Positions 17,484 through 25,335 of a stretch of 64,000 bases of DNA are shown here, piece by piece. Made by a program: the position numbers and the translations under genes. This DNA comes from Taibaiella sp. KBW10. GTDB taxonomy: Bacteria > Bacteroidota > Bacteroidia > Chitinophagales > Chitinophagaceae. Each line of letters begins with the position of its first letter. The first letter of the stretch is position 1. The notes below the pieces were generated by a model. The model was given only the letters and a program-made list of their open reading frames with translations. It was not told the DNA's origin and did not search any database. The stretch spans positions 318,786-382,785 of the forward strand of contig NZ_QAJI01000001.1 of NCBI RefSeq assembly GCF_003852495.1. Direction: 5' to 3'.

Positions 17484-17534
17484 ATTCATGATGATTATAA
17501 TGAACAATAATTATTATGCCTTAAATTTGATATT

Positions 17535-17933
17535 ATGAAACCTTATTTGATTCTTCTTGGACTGTTATTCCTCAGCTTTGGCAGCTATGCCCAGAATACA
17601 AGTGACGCGAAGATCCGTGCCATAAAGATTTCCCTCATCACTGATAAGATGAAATTAAATGCCGATCAGGCCACTAAATTCTGGCCGGTATACAACCAGT
17701 ATGAAAGCGAAATGCGCGTTATCTGGAAGGCTAAAGGCGCTTTAAAAAACGAAAGAGGTATGACGGCAGAAGAGATTATTGATGAAAGACAAAAATTAGA
17801 CGAGCGTACCGTCAGTATTAAGGCAAAATATAAAAATGAATTTTTAAATATCATTTCTGCGGCACAACTGAACAGCTTGTATCTGGCTGAGTCTGAATTT
17901 AAAAATATCCTGATCAATCAGTTAAAGAAATAA
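17535..17933 (+). CDS. Exported Spy/CpxP-like helical protein
   Basis: 132 residues: signal peptide (LILLGLLFLSFGSYAQ, cut near residue 19) and a wholly helical body rich in Lys/Glu, with IRAIKISLITDKMKLNADQATKFWPVYNQYE resembling the LTxxQ-type helices of Spy/CpxP family chaperones, although the exact LTxxQ motifs are replaced (KLNADQ). Third gene of the sigma/anti-sigma operon and ended by a strong terminator. A periplasmic sensor or chaperone feeding back on the anti-sigma factor is inferred, not shown. Confidence 0.75.
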   Translation: MKPYLILLGLLFLSFGSYAQNTSDAKIRAIKISLITDKMKLNADQATKFWPVYNQYESEMRVIWKAKGALKNERGMTAEEIIDERQKLDERTVSIKAKYKNEFLNIISAAQLNSLYLAESEFKNILINQLKK

Positions 17934-17951
17934 AGTCCCACTATACATAGC

Positions 17952-17990
17952 ATAAAAGCCGCGAACGTTGTACGTTCGCGGCTTTTATCA
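17952..17990 (+). terminator. Terminator of the ECF sigma operon
   Basis: Stem ataaaagccgcgaacg / cgttcgcggcttttat with TTGTA loop. Confidence 0.9.
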
Positions 17991-18091
17991 TGATATCAAG
18001 ATTCCTGACAAGCTGATTGATTACGGGCTGTATAAAAAAAGTCTCCTAGTGACCCATTTCAAGTGCAACGCCATAGATCATAAACACACAA

Positions 18092-18120
18092 AAAACTATT
18101 CCCCTAAAGAGAATAGTTTT
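18092..18120 (-). terminator. Terminator of rpsO
   Basis: Stem aaaactattc / gaatagtttt; read on the minus strand it lies 31 nt past the rpsO stop and ends in a T tract (ttttttg). Confidence 0.75.
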
Positions 18121-18151
18121 CAATATGCTAAAAGCAGGTGTTTTGCTTAAA

Positions 18152-18430
18152 TTATTTACGTAAGCCTAATTTCGCGATCAACTCACGATAGCCATTCAGG
18201 TTAGTACGGCTCATGTATTGCAATAAGCGTTTACGTTGCCCTACCATTTTGATTAAGCTCAGGTTGCTGGAATGGTCTTTTTTATTACCACCTTTAATAT
18301 GAGCAGAAATGTGATTGATACGCTCTGTCAATAAAGCTACTTGAGCTTCTGCAGAACCAGTGTTCGTTTCAGAACCACCGTAAGTTTTAAAAATGTTTGC
18401 TTTTTTAGCGTCAATAGTTGCGTTAGCCAT
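18152..18430 (-). CDS. rpsO: 30S ribosomal protein S15
   Basis: 92 residues, the standard size. Binds the central domain of 16S rRNA and forms the B4 bridge. Conserved blocks: [46 protein letters not shown] and [12 protein letters not shown] at the end. Monocistronic, with its own ideal promoter 42 nt upstream and a terminator behind. pnp, a common partner in Proteobacteria, is absent here. Confidence 0.98.
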   Translation of the reverse strand: MANATIDAKKANIFKTYGGSETNTGSAEAQVALLTERINHISAHIKGGNKKDHSSNLSLIKMVGQRKRLLQYMSRTNLNGYRELIAKLGLRK

Positions 18431-18471
18431 TTTATACTAATTATTTATAATTTTTTTTACAAATTGGTTTG

Positions 18472-18501
18472 CAAAGGTAGCATATTTATTTTAAATAACA
18501 A
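18472..18501 (-). promoter_or_regulatory. Consensus promoter of rpsO
   Basis: On the minus strand TTG (18501-18499), exactly 19 nt, TACCTTTG (18479-18472). The leader of about 35 nt to ATG 18430 is U/A-rich, ending in ATTATAAATAATTAGTATAAA. Confidence 0.8.
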
Positions 18502-18523
18502 TAATATTTATCCCTTGCTTATT

Positions 18524-19897
18524 TTACCCTTTAGACAAGGCGTTCAGTACATCATATTGGGTGATAATATGATAATTGCCGCTCTCATCTTTTGCCAATA
18601 CGGCGTTGTTTTCCTTATTGATATAGCCCGTCAGGCGCTCCAATGGTGTCGTCATGGCCACCAATGGAATGGCAGGCTCTTGTACGGAAGCAATAGGCTG
18701 ATCCTTAACGTTAATATCCGTCATAAGCTTTTTAAATAAGCCACTTTGAGAAACAGAAGCTACAATCTCATTGTTTTGTGTGACCGGAATCTGCTCAATG
18801 TCATATTTCTGCATCAATTCCATTGCCTTTTGAACGGGTTCTTCTGCTTTGATACTTACTAATTTACGGGTACCCAAGCCTCCGATTAAATCCTGAACAG
18901 TATTCACATCCAGAAAACCTCTGTCCAGCATCCATTCATCATTGTACACCTTACCTACGTAACGGCTACCATGATCATGGAAGATGACCACAACAAGGTC
19001 GCCTTTCTTTAATTTCGCTTTGTTTTGTTTTAAACCCGCCACTGCTGAACCTGCAGAATAGCCTACAAAAATACCTTCTTCTTTTGCAATACGACGGGCC
19101 ATTACTGCACCGTCTTTATCCGTTACCTGTTCGAAATGGTCAATGTTTTCTCTCTGGTAGTTTTCCGGCAGAAAATCTTCTCCGATACCCTCTGTAATGT
19201 AAGGATGCACCTGATCCATATCCAGCTCGCCGGTATTAAACCATTTAGTGAGCAGAGAGCCATAGCTATCGATTGCCCAAACCTGAATATCAGGATTCAT
19301 TTCTTTTAAATACTTACCCGTTCCGGAAATAGTGCCTCCGGTACCGGTCGCTACGACCAAATGGGTAATTTTACCTTCGGTTTGCGCCCAGATCTCCGGT
19401 CCGGTTTGCTCGTAATGCGCCAGGCGATTCGCCAAATTATCATATTGGTTTACATACCAACTGTTCGGCACTTCGGTCGCTAATCTTTTGGATACAGAAT
19501 AATACGATTGCGGATCTTCCGGTTCTACGTTGGTAGGACAAATAATCACTTCGGCGCCCAGGGCTTTAAGAATATCGGCCTTTTCTTTAGATTGTTTATC
19601 CGTTGTCGTAAAAATACAACGATAACCCTTCTGAATAGCTGCCAGAGCCAAACCCATACCCGTATTACCGCTAGTCCCTTCAATAATCGTTCCGCCCGGT
19701 TTGATCTTACCTTCCTGCTCGGCCACTTCCAGCATTTTTAAGGCCATTCTATCCTTAATACTGTTGCCGGGATTAAAGAATTCTACCTTGGCATATACTT
19801 CACAAGGCAGGTCTGCTACTGTTTTGTGCAATTTCACCAAAGGAGTATTTCCAATGGTCTCTAATATATTGTCATATACTCTTTTAGATGCGTTCAT
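18524..19897 (-). CDS. Cystathionine beta-synthase (PLP domain plus CBS pair)
   Basis: 457 residues. N-terminal fold-type II PLP domain: Lys48 (NPGNSIKDRMALKM) forms the Schiff base, EGTSGNTGMGLALAA binds the substrate carboxylate, and VATGTGGTISGTGKYLKE binds the phosphate. C-terminal residues about 335-455 form two CBS motifs (VQKAMELMQKYDIEQIPVTQNN and ERLTGYINKENNAVLAK). This architecture is cystathionine beta-synthase (serine + homocysteine) rather than plain cysteine synthase, and the CBS pair suggests control by an adenosyl ligand. Divergent from pdxA, which makes its cofactor, a sensible but possibly accidental pairing. Confidence 0.93.
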   Translation of the reverse strand: MNASKRVYDNILETIGNTPLVKLHKTVADLPCEVYAKVEFFNPGNSIKDRMALKMLEVAEQEGKIKPGGTIIEGTSGNTGMGLALAAIQKGYRCIFTTTDKQSKEKADILKALGAEVIICPTNVEPEDPQSYYSVSKRLATEVPNSWYVNQYDNLANRLAHYEQTGPEIWAQTEGKITHLVVATGTGGTISGTGKYLKEMNPDIQVWAIDSYGSLLTKWFNTGELDMDQVHPYITEGIGEDFLPENYQRENIDHFEQVTDKDGAVMARRIAKEEGIFVGYSAGSAVAGLKQNKAKLKKGDLVVVIFHDHGSRYVGKVYNDEWMLDRGFLDVNTVQDLIGGLGTRKLVSIKAEEPVQKAMELMQKYDIEQIPVTQNNEIVASVSQSGLFKKLMTDINVKDQPIASVQEPAIPLVAMTTPLERLTGYINKENNAVLAKDESGNYHIITQYDVLNALSKG

Positions 19898-19940
19898 TGT
19901 ATGCTTATTTTTTTAATACACTGATGAGAACATAAGTCCG

Positions 19941-19948
19941 CAAAGGTA
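19941..19948 (-). promoter_or_regulatory. -7 element for cystathionine beta-synthase
   Basis: Minus-strand TACCTTTG, identical to the rpsO -7 element, about 44 nt before the start codon; no TTG at the ideal -33 spacing. Confidence 0.5.
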
Positions 19949-20024
19949 ATGTTTAATTGCTTATCCTTATTAATCCAAAATCATTTATTAACTTGCAACA
20001 TTATTGAAAACATAAGTTTATAAA

Positions 20025-21074
20025 ATGGAAAAACCCATTATTGGTATTACCACAGGAGATTTGAATGGTGTGGGATTAGAGACGATCATAAAAGTACTTT
20101 CGGATAACAGAATGCTGGAATTCTGTACCCCGGTTGTATTCGGTTCCAATAAGGCCATAAATTTTTATAGAAAATTGCTTCCGGATCATGAATTGAAATT
20201 CGCGAGCATTAAAAGCTTTGAGGCAATCAATCCAAAGCTGGTCAATATATTTAATTGCTGGGAAGAAGAAGTGGCCATTAATCCCGGTGAACTGACTGAT
20301 CTTGCAGGCAAGTATGCCGTACGTTCGCTCCAGGTAGCGACACAGTGTTTGAAGGAAGGATTGATACAAGGTATTGTTACGGCGCCGATACATAAAAAGA
20401 ATACCCAATCTGCAGATTTTAATTTCACCGGCCATACACCTTTCTTCAAAGAGACCTTTGAGGCAAAAGATGTGGTGATGATGTTGTATGCAGAAGACTT
20501 TAGGGTTGCTTTGATTACGGAGCATCTCCCTATTGCAGAAGTCAGTAAGCAGTTGACACAAGAGCTGATTGTCAGCAGAATTAATATTATTAAAGAGTCT
20601 TTACAAAAGGATTTTGGTATTGATATCCCGAAAATAGCCGTACTGGGCCTCAATCCGCATGCAGGAGACAATGGACTGATCGGCAAGGAAGAGGAACAAA
20701 TCATCAAACCGGCCATGGATCGTTTGCAGCAAAAAGGCGTTCATGTCTTTGGCCCTTATAGTGCTGATGGCTTCTTTGCCCATGCACAGCAGCAAAAGTT
20801 TGATGTGGTGGTGGCCATGTATCATGACCAGGGTCTGATTCCATTCAAATCCCTGGCAGGCAGCGAAGGTGTCAATTATACCTGCGGTCTTCCGATCGTA
20901 CGCACCTCGCCCGACCATGGTACTGCATTTGATATTGCAGGCAAGGGCATCGCCAGTCCTGATAGTTTGAGAGAAGCGATATACCAGGCCATCAGTATCT
21001 TGCAACAAAGAGAAGCGTATGCGGCCTATACCGCCAATCCGCTAAAAAGAAATCATATTGCAAAAGAACGCTAA
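20025..21074 (+). CDS. pdxA: 4-hydroxythreonine-4-phosphate dehydrogenase
   Basis: 349 residues. NAD-dependent oxidation and decarboxylation in the deoxyxylulose-5-phosphate route to pyridoxal phosphate. Motifs: GITTGDLNGVGLETIIK (N-terminus), TAPIHKKN, FTGHTPFFKE with a metal-binding His, VLGLNPHAGDNGLIGKEE, PYSADGFFA, AMYHDQGLIPFK, and RTSPDHGTAFDIAGKG. First gene of a plus-strand run pdxA-engB-two TonB proteins-dapD with gaps of 7-33 nt. Confidence 0.95.
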   Translation: MEKPIIGITTGDLNGVGLETIIKVLSDNRMLEFCTPVVFGSNKAINFYRKLLPDHELKFASIKSFEAINPKLVNIFNCWEEEVAINPGELTDLAGKYAVRSLQVATQCLKEGLIQGIVTAPIHKKNTQSADFNFTGHTPFFKETFEAKDVVMMLYAEDFRVALITEHLPIAEVSKQLTQELIVSRINIIKESLQKDFGIDIPKIAVLGLNPHAGDNGLIGKEEEQIIKPAMDRLQQKGVHVFGPYSADGFFAHAQQQKFDVVVAMYHDQGLIPFKSLAGSEGVNYTCGLPIVRTSPDHGTAFDIAGKGIASPDSLREAIYQAISILQQREAYAAYTANPLKRNHIAKER

Positions 21075-21089
21075 AAAGCATTTTAAATT

Positions 21090-21734
21090 TTGGAAGTAAA
21101 TAAAGCAAAATATATAATCAGTAGTCCGAGCATTTCGAAATGCCCGGCACCTGATCGCCCGGAGTACGCCTTTATCGGCCGCTCTAATGTAGGCAAATCA
21201 TCATTGATCAACCTATTGACCAATCAGAATAGTCTGGCAAAAGTATCTTCCAGTCCCGGAAAGACGGTAATGATCAATCACTTCCTCATCAATGGCAATG
21301 CACATGATGAAGGTGGTTGGTACCTGGTCGATCTACCCGGATATGGCTATGCCAAACGTTCCAAAGCACAAAGGGAACAATGGAAGAAAGTAATGACCGA
21401 TTATTTCGAAAAACGTGAAAATCTGGTGACGATTTTTGTGTTGGTGGATAGTCGTTTGTCTCCTCAGGCAATTGATCTGGAGTTTTTGGGTCACTTGGGT
21501 GAAATCGGGGTGCCGTTTAATATCGTCTTTACCAAAGCAGATAAGAACAGCCAGGCCGATACTTCAAAAAATACCAAAACCTTCATTGGTAAGATGAGGG
21601 AAGATTGGGAGTATATTCCTAAAACCTTTGTGACTTCTACCGTAAAACGCAGTGGCAGAAAAGAAATTCTGGCCTATGTAGAAGAACTAAATCAACAATA
21701 TAAATCACAAGGCAATCAACTTTTAGAGCACTAA
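21090..21734 (+). CDS. engB: Ribosome biogenesis GTP-binding protein YihA/EngB
   Basis: 214 residues. Essential GTPase acting late in 50S subunit assembly. G1 GRSNVGKSS (30-38), G3 DLPGYGYA, G4 TKAD, and a G5-like TSTVKRSG are intact. The start is TTG at 21090: the encoded EVNKAKYIISSPSISKCP aligns with the usual family N-terminus and there is no ATG or GTG nearby in frame. Starts 15 nt after the pdxA stop and ends 7 nt before the first TonB-domain gene. Confidence 0.94.
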   Translation: MEVNKAKYIISSPSISKCPAPDRPEYAFIGRSNVGKSSLINLLTNQNSLAKVSSSPGKTVMINHFLINGNAHDEGGWYLVDLPGYGYAKRSKAQREQWKKVMTDYFEKRENLVTIFVLVDSRLSPQAIDLEFLGHLGEIGVPFNIVFTKADKNSQADTSKNTKTFIGKMREDWEYIPKTFVTSTVKRSGRKEILAYVEELNQQYKSQGNQLLEH

Positions 21735-21741
21735 ATCCGAA

Positions 21742-22740
21742 ATGAAAAAATTAATCCCTGCTTTATACTTGCTTTTTACCGGTAGTATTGTGGCCTCCTC
21801 ACAGGAAACAAGCGTTGTTTTCTTTGATCAGCACAACGAAAGAACTGTTTCAAAAAATACGGCAAACTCCTATAAAGTTTTTGTAGAAGATGCGACTGAT
21901 CCTAACCTGGTATCGGTGAAAGAGATCAATCTATATACAAAAGAGTATAATACCGGTATGGTTACGAAGAAAGACAGTCTGAATCAGGGTGTCTTTAAAT
22001 ATTACAATAGCGAGAAGCAACTTGTGAAAGAAATTACTTTTGTAAATGGTATCCGTGAGGGTATGGCAAGCGAGTACACGAACGATCATAAAACGGCTAC
22101 TTATCCTTTTTCTGAGCAGTTCATTAAAGGAACGGTAGAGGAATTTTATGTATCTGGCAAATTGAAGGCAAAAAAGAATTATTTATCGAATACGGATCAG
22201 ATCATCAGGGTTATTAATCAGGATACTGCTGCGGTCAATTATTTGCTACAGAATGGCAGGAGTGACACCTTATCTTTAAAAGAAAAGATGTATAAAATAG
22301 AGGGCATTTATGATGGTGCCTGTACCTATTATTATGAATCGGGCACGGTAGCCAGCGAAGAGACCTTTCAACAGGGAAAGCTGATCAAAGCCTTATTTTA
22401 CGATACGCTGGGCAGTTTGGTAAAGACAGAAAAAAACCCATGGAACCTGGACAAAATGCCAAGCTATAAAGGCAATTACATTAACTACTTAAGCAATAAC
22501 ATACGTTATCCGAATAAGGCGCTGGAAGAAAGAATCACAGGTACTGTGGTGATCGGCTTCAATATAGCACAAGATGGCAAAATGACGGATGTCTGGATCT
22601 TAAAATCGGTGCATCCATTGCTGGATAATGAGGCCTTGAGGGTGATAAAAAGCACTTACAAAAAATGGAGCCCCGGCAAGTACCATAATATTCCGATGAC
22701 TAAACCCTTTATTGCACCCATCATATTTAATTTGCAATAG
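21742..22740 (+). CDS. MORN-repeat protein with C-terminal TonB domain (copy 1)
   Basis: 332 residues: signal peptide (IPALYLLFTGSIVASSQ), a middle with MORN-like units (GVFKYYNSEKQLVKEI, KGTVEEFYVSGKLKAK, EGIYDGACTYYYESGTVASEE), and a C-terminal TonB domain at about 250-332 (NNIRYPNKALEERITGTVVIGFNIAQDGKMTDV, then HPLLDNEALRVIKSTYKKWSPGK). There is a cleaved signal peptide instead of the N-terminal ExbB/D-binding anchor of classical TonB, so energy transduction is doubtful; a periplasmic scaffold role is possible. It has a close paralogue next to it. Confidence 0.85.
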   Translation: MKKLIPALYLLFTGSIVASSQETSVVFFDQHNERTVSKNTANSYKVFVEDATDPNLVSVKEINLYTKEYNTGMVTKKDSLNQGVFKYYNSEKQLVKEITFVNGIREGMASEYTNDHKTATYPFSEQFIKGTVEEFYVSGKLKAKKNYLSNTDQIIRVINQDTAAVNYLLQNGRSDTLSLKEKMYKIEGIYDGACTYYYESGTVASEETFQQGKLIKALFYDTLGSLVKTEKNPWNLDKMPSYKGNYINYLSNNIRYPNKALEERITGTVVIGFNIAQDGKMTDVWILKSVHPLLDNEALRVIKSTYKKWSPGKYHNIPMTKPFIAPIIFNLQ

Positions 22741-22773
22741 CCATCTGAAAAAACATAAAACAGTATACTGATC

Positions 22774-23730
22774 ATGATAAAAACAATATGGGCTTTTTGT
22801 AGCATATTCTTTTTGTGTGTATCCGCTTCCCTGCAAGCGCAAGACAATCATGCCATTTACTTTAATCAAAAGTGGGCCGTTATCCCTCAGAAGGATACGG
22901 CATCCTTTTATAGAATCTATACCCCCAAAACGAACCTCATTGAAGTAAACGACTTTTACATCAACGATACGCTGCAAATGACGGGCCAAATCACACTCAA
23001 GGATAGCCTAAAAACCGGTATATATAAATATTACGATGAACAAGGAAGGCTTTCCAGCGAGATGCCTTATATCAAAGGCAAAAGGCAAGGAAAAAACCTG
23101 GATTACTATCCCAATGGTACGATTGCTTATGAAGTAAGCTATAATGAAAATTTCCAGACAGGATACCGAAATTCCTATGACACTTTAGGTGTACTACTAT
23201 CCAAGGAAAGATTCCTGGATGACCCTGATGCTGTGCGTACCATTTTTGCCAGTGATACCAGTTGGCAAAAATTAGCGGAAAATGACTGCCATGGTTTTCT
23301 GGATGGTAAAAGTTATTATTATTACCCCAATGGAAAAACGGCTTCAGAGGAGCTGTATGAAAAAGGGCATTTTGTATCGGCAAACTTCTTTGACCCTTCC
23401 GGGCAAGTCGTTTATTATGACCATGAAAAAGAATCTACGGCAGCCATGCCTTCTTTTCAGGGAAATTATACGTCATACTTATCTAAAGCCATTAAATATC
23501 CCAAAGAGGCCAGAAGGAAGAAAATAGAAGGACGGGTAATCGTGGCCTTTGTAGTTGAAAAAGACGGTTCAGTCGGGCAACTTAAGGTTATCAATTCGGT
23601 ACATCCCTTATTAGATGAAGAAGCCTTAAGGGTGGTAGCAGCTACGAGCAGCCTATGGAAACCCGGAAGGATACACAATCTTCCGATAAGGGTATATTTT
23701 AGCGCACCCATTAAATTTACATTGAAATAA
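22774..23730 (+). CDS. MORN-repeat protein with C-terminal TonB domain (copy 2)
   Basis: 318 residues, same layout as its left neighbour: signal peptide (AFCSIFFLCVSASLQAQ), MORN-like units (GIYKYYDEQGRLSSEM, GKNLDYYPNGTIAYEV, DGKSYYYYPNGKTASEE) and TonB domain with YPKEARRKKIEGRVIVAFVVEKDGSVGQL and HPLLDEEALRVVAATSSLWKPGR. Domain order and flanking sequence show a tandem duplication followed by strong divergence. 33-nt spacing, followed by dapD after 12 nt, so it is in the same operon. Confidence 0.85.
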   Translation: MIKTIWAFCSIFFLCVSASLQAQDNHAIYFNQKWAVIPQKDTASFYRIYTPKTNLIEVNDFYINDTLQMTGQITLKDSLKTGIYKYYDEQGRLSSEMPYIKGKRQGKNLDYYPNGTIAYEVSYNENFQTGYRNSYDTLGVLLSKERFLDDPDAVRTIFASDTSWQKLAENDCHGFLDGKSYYYYPNGKTASEELYEKGHFVSANFFDPSGQVVYYDHEKESTAAMPSFQGNYTSYLSKAIKYPKEARRKKIEGRVIVAFVVEKDGSVGQLKVINSVHPLLDEEALRVVAATSSLWKPGRIHNLPIRVYFSAPIKFTLK

Positions 23731-23742
23731 ACAATATAAAAC

Positions 23743-24549
23743 ATGCAACAATTAATAGAACAGGCTTTTGCAGACCGGACTTTATTACAACAAGCAGTAT
23801 ATGAACAAGCCGTTAGAACGGTTATCGAATCGGTAGATAAAGGAACACTGCGTGTAGCAGAACCAAGTGCAGACGGATGGAAAGTAAACGAATGGGTAAA
23901 GCAGGCAATACTGATGTATTTTGGCATTCAGAAAATGAAAACCTGGACGCTGGAACCCTTTGAGTTTTATGACAAAATGGAATTAAAGAAAGGCTATGAA
24001 GCCTTAGGAGTACGTGCCGTGCCACATGCAGTAGCGCGTTATGGTGCCTATATTGCCAAAAATGTCGTGCTGATGCCTAGCTATGTAAACATAGGTGCTT
24101 ATGTAGATGAAGGAACAATGGTCGATACCTGGGCGACTGTAGGTAGCTGTGCCCAGATCGGCAAAGGCGTACACCTTTCCGGCGGAGTTGGTATTGGCGG
24201 GGTGTTAGAGCCCTTACAAGCTTCTCCGGTAATCATTGAAGATGGTTGCTTTATCGGATCACGTTGTATTGTGGTAGAAGGCGTACATGTAGAAAAAGAA
24301 GCCGTACTCGGAGCGAACGTTGTGTTGACCAAGAGTACAAAAATAATTGATGTAAGCGGTGCTGAGCCGATTGAATATAAAGGTCGTGTGCCCGCCCGTA
24401 GCGTGGTGATTCCGGGGAGCTATACCAAATCGTTTCCTGCAGGGGACTATCAGGTAAGCTGTGCCTTAATTATTGGTCAACGCAAAGAAAGTACCGATCT
24501 TAAGACTTCTTTAAACGATGCCTTGAGAGATTTCAACGTAGCCGTATAA
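23743..24549 (+). CDS. dapD: Tetrahydrodipicolinate N-succinyltransferase
   Basis: 268 residues. Transfers succinyl from succinyl-CoA to tetrahydrodipicolinate in lysine and diaminopimelate synthesis. N-terminal helical domain, then a left-handed beta-helix of hexapeptide repeats (KNVVLMPSYVNIGAYVDEGT, VDTWATVGSCAQIGKGVHLS, GGVGIGGVLEPLQASPVIIED) and GSRCIVVEGVHVEKEAVLGA. The succinyl-type DAP route is therefore present. Last gene of the pdxA operon. Confidence 0.96.
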   Translation: MQQLIEQAFADRTLLQQAVYEQAVRTVIESVDKGTLRVAEPSADGWKVNEWVKQAILMYFGIQKMKTWTLEPFEFYDKMELKKGYEALGVRAVPHAVARYGAYIAKNVVLMPSYVNIGAYVDEGTMVDTWATVGSCAQIGKGVHLSGGVGIGGVLEPLQASPVIIEDGCFIGSRCIVVEGVHVEKEAVLGANVVLTKSTKIIDVSGAEPIEYKGRVPARSVVIPGSYTKSFPAGDYQVSCALIIGQRKESTDLKTSLNDALRDFNVAV

Positions 24550-24571
24550 TTTTTGTTTAACTATAAAATGG

Positions 24572-24624
24572 GCCTTAGGCAATACATAGGTGTTTTCACC
24601 CTCATTATTTCCTAAGGCTTTTTT
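24572..24624 (+). terminator. Probable terminator after dapD
   Basis: Stem gccttagg / cctaaggc followed by TTTTTT, but with a 31-nt loop that can itself fold as aggtg-tttt-caccct. Weaker than the others. Confidence 0.5.
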
Positions 24625-24630
24625 ATCATA

Positions 24631-25332
24631 ATGCTCAAATACGTTTTAAGTGTTCTTATCCTGGTGACATTTGCGACAGCGGTGTTTGCCCAGGATTTCA
24701 AAGTAACCTGTCCTAAAAATTATGTCGTTGCCACTACCGAGAACCTGATCCAGGTAAGGGTAGACAATGTTGCCTGTGGTAATATACAGGTACGGTCCGA
24801 CAATGGAAAACTGAAAAAAATCGGCGAGTGTACCTATATACTTATTCCATTGAGGATCGGCGAATGTAATATTTCTGTAAGCAGGATGATGGGTAATGAG
24901 CTTGTAGAGATCGGCGTAAAGACCTTTAAATCGGTATCGGAAAAATCGGGTGGAAATCACCAGAATGGCGCAACGGCCTCGCGCAAAAAGGAAGTTGAAG
25001 TACCGGTTGTAAAACCCAAAATTTTATTTGCAGATAAAAACGGGGGCGATCTCCGAAAAATGCTTGTGCTCCGGCAAAATAGCCTGGTGCTCGAGAAAAC
25101 AGAAGGCGTTGCTGCAGGTAAAGTAAAACTCGTTTCTTTTCAGGTAATGGTTCTGGATAAGGAAGAAAGCATTTTTACCCGTAAAATAAACGGAACCGTA
25201 TTCGATGAGGACGTAATGGCCGCATTGAAACAACTCAGACAGGGCCAGATGCTCTTATTCACCGATATCAAATGTTCCTTTGAGGGCAAAATCATTAGTC
25301 TTAATGACCTTATCTTTGATATCAAAAATTAA
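24631..25332 (+). CDS. Exported protein with GldM-C-like domain
   Basis: 233 residues: signal peptide (LSVLILVTFATAVFAQ), a small beta domain (about 22-95, with paired cysteines CPKN, CGNI, CTYI and CNIS), a Lys/Gly linker, and a C-terminal domain from about residue 128 that follows the pattern of the last domain of GldM: KPKILFADKNGGDLRK, KLVSFQVMVLDKEE, LRQGQMLLFTDIKCSFEGKIISLNDLIFDIK. GldM itself is a T9SS/gliding inner-membrane motor protein of about 520 residues; this protein lacks the GldM membrane helix and is far shorter. Likely a secreted stand-alone relative. Its stop is 3 nt before the MscS start. Confidence 0.6.
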   Translation: MLKYVLSVLILVTFATAVFAQDFKVTCPKNYVVATTENLIQVRVDNVACGNIQVRSDNGKLKKIGECTYILIPLRIGECNISVSRMMGNELVEIGVKTFKSVSEKSGGNHQNGATASRKKEVEVPVVKPKILFADKNGGDLRKMLVLRQNSLVLEKTEGVAAGKVKLVSFQVMVLDKEESIFTRKINGTVFDEDVMAALKQLRQGQMLLFTDIKCSFEGKIISLNDLIFDIKN

Positions 25333-25335
25333 ACG

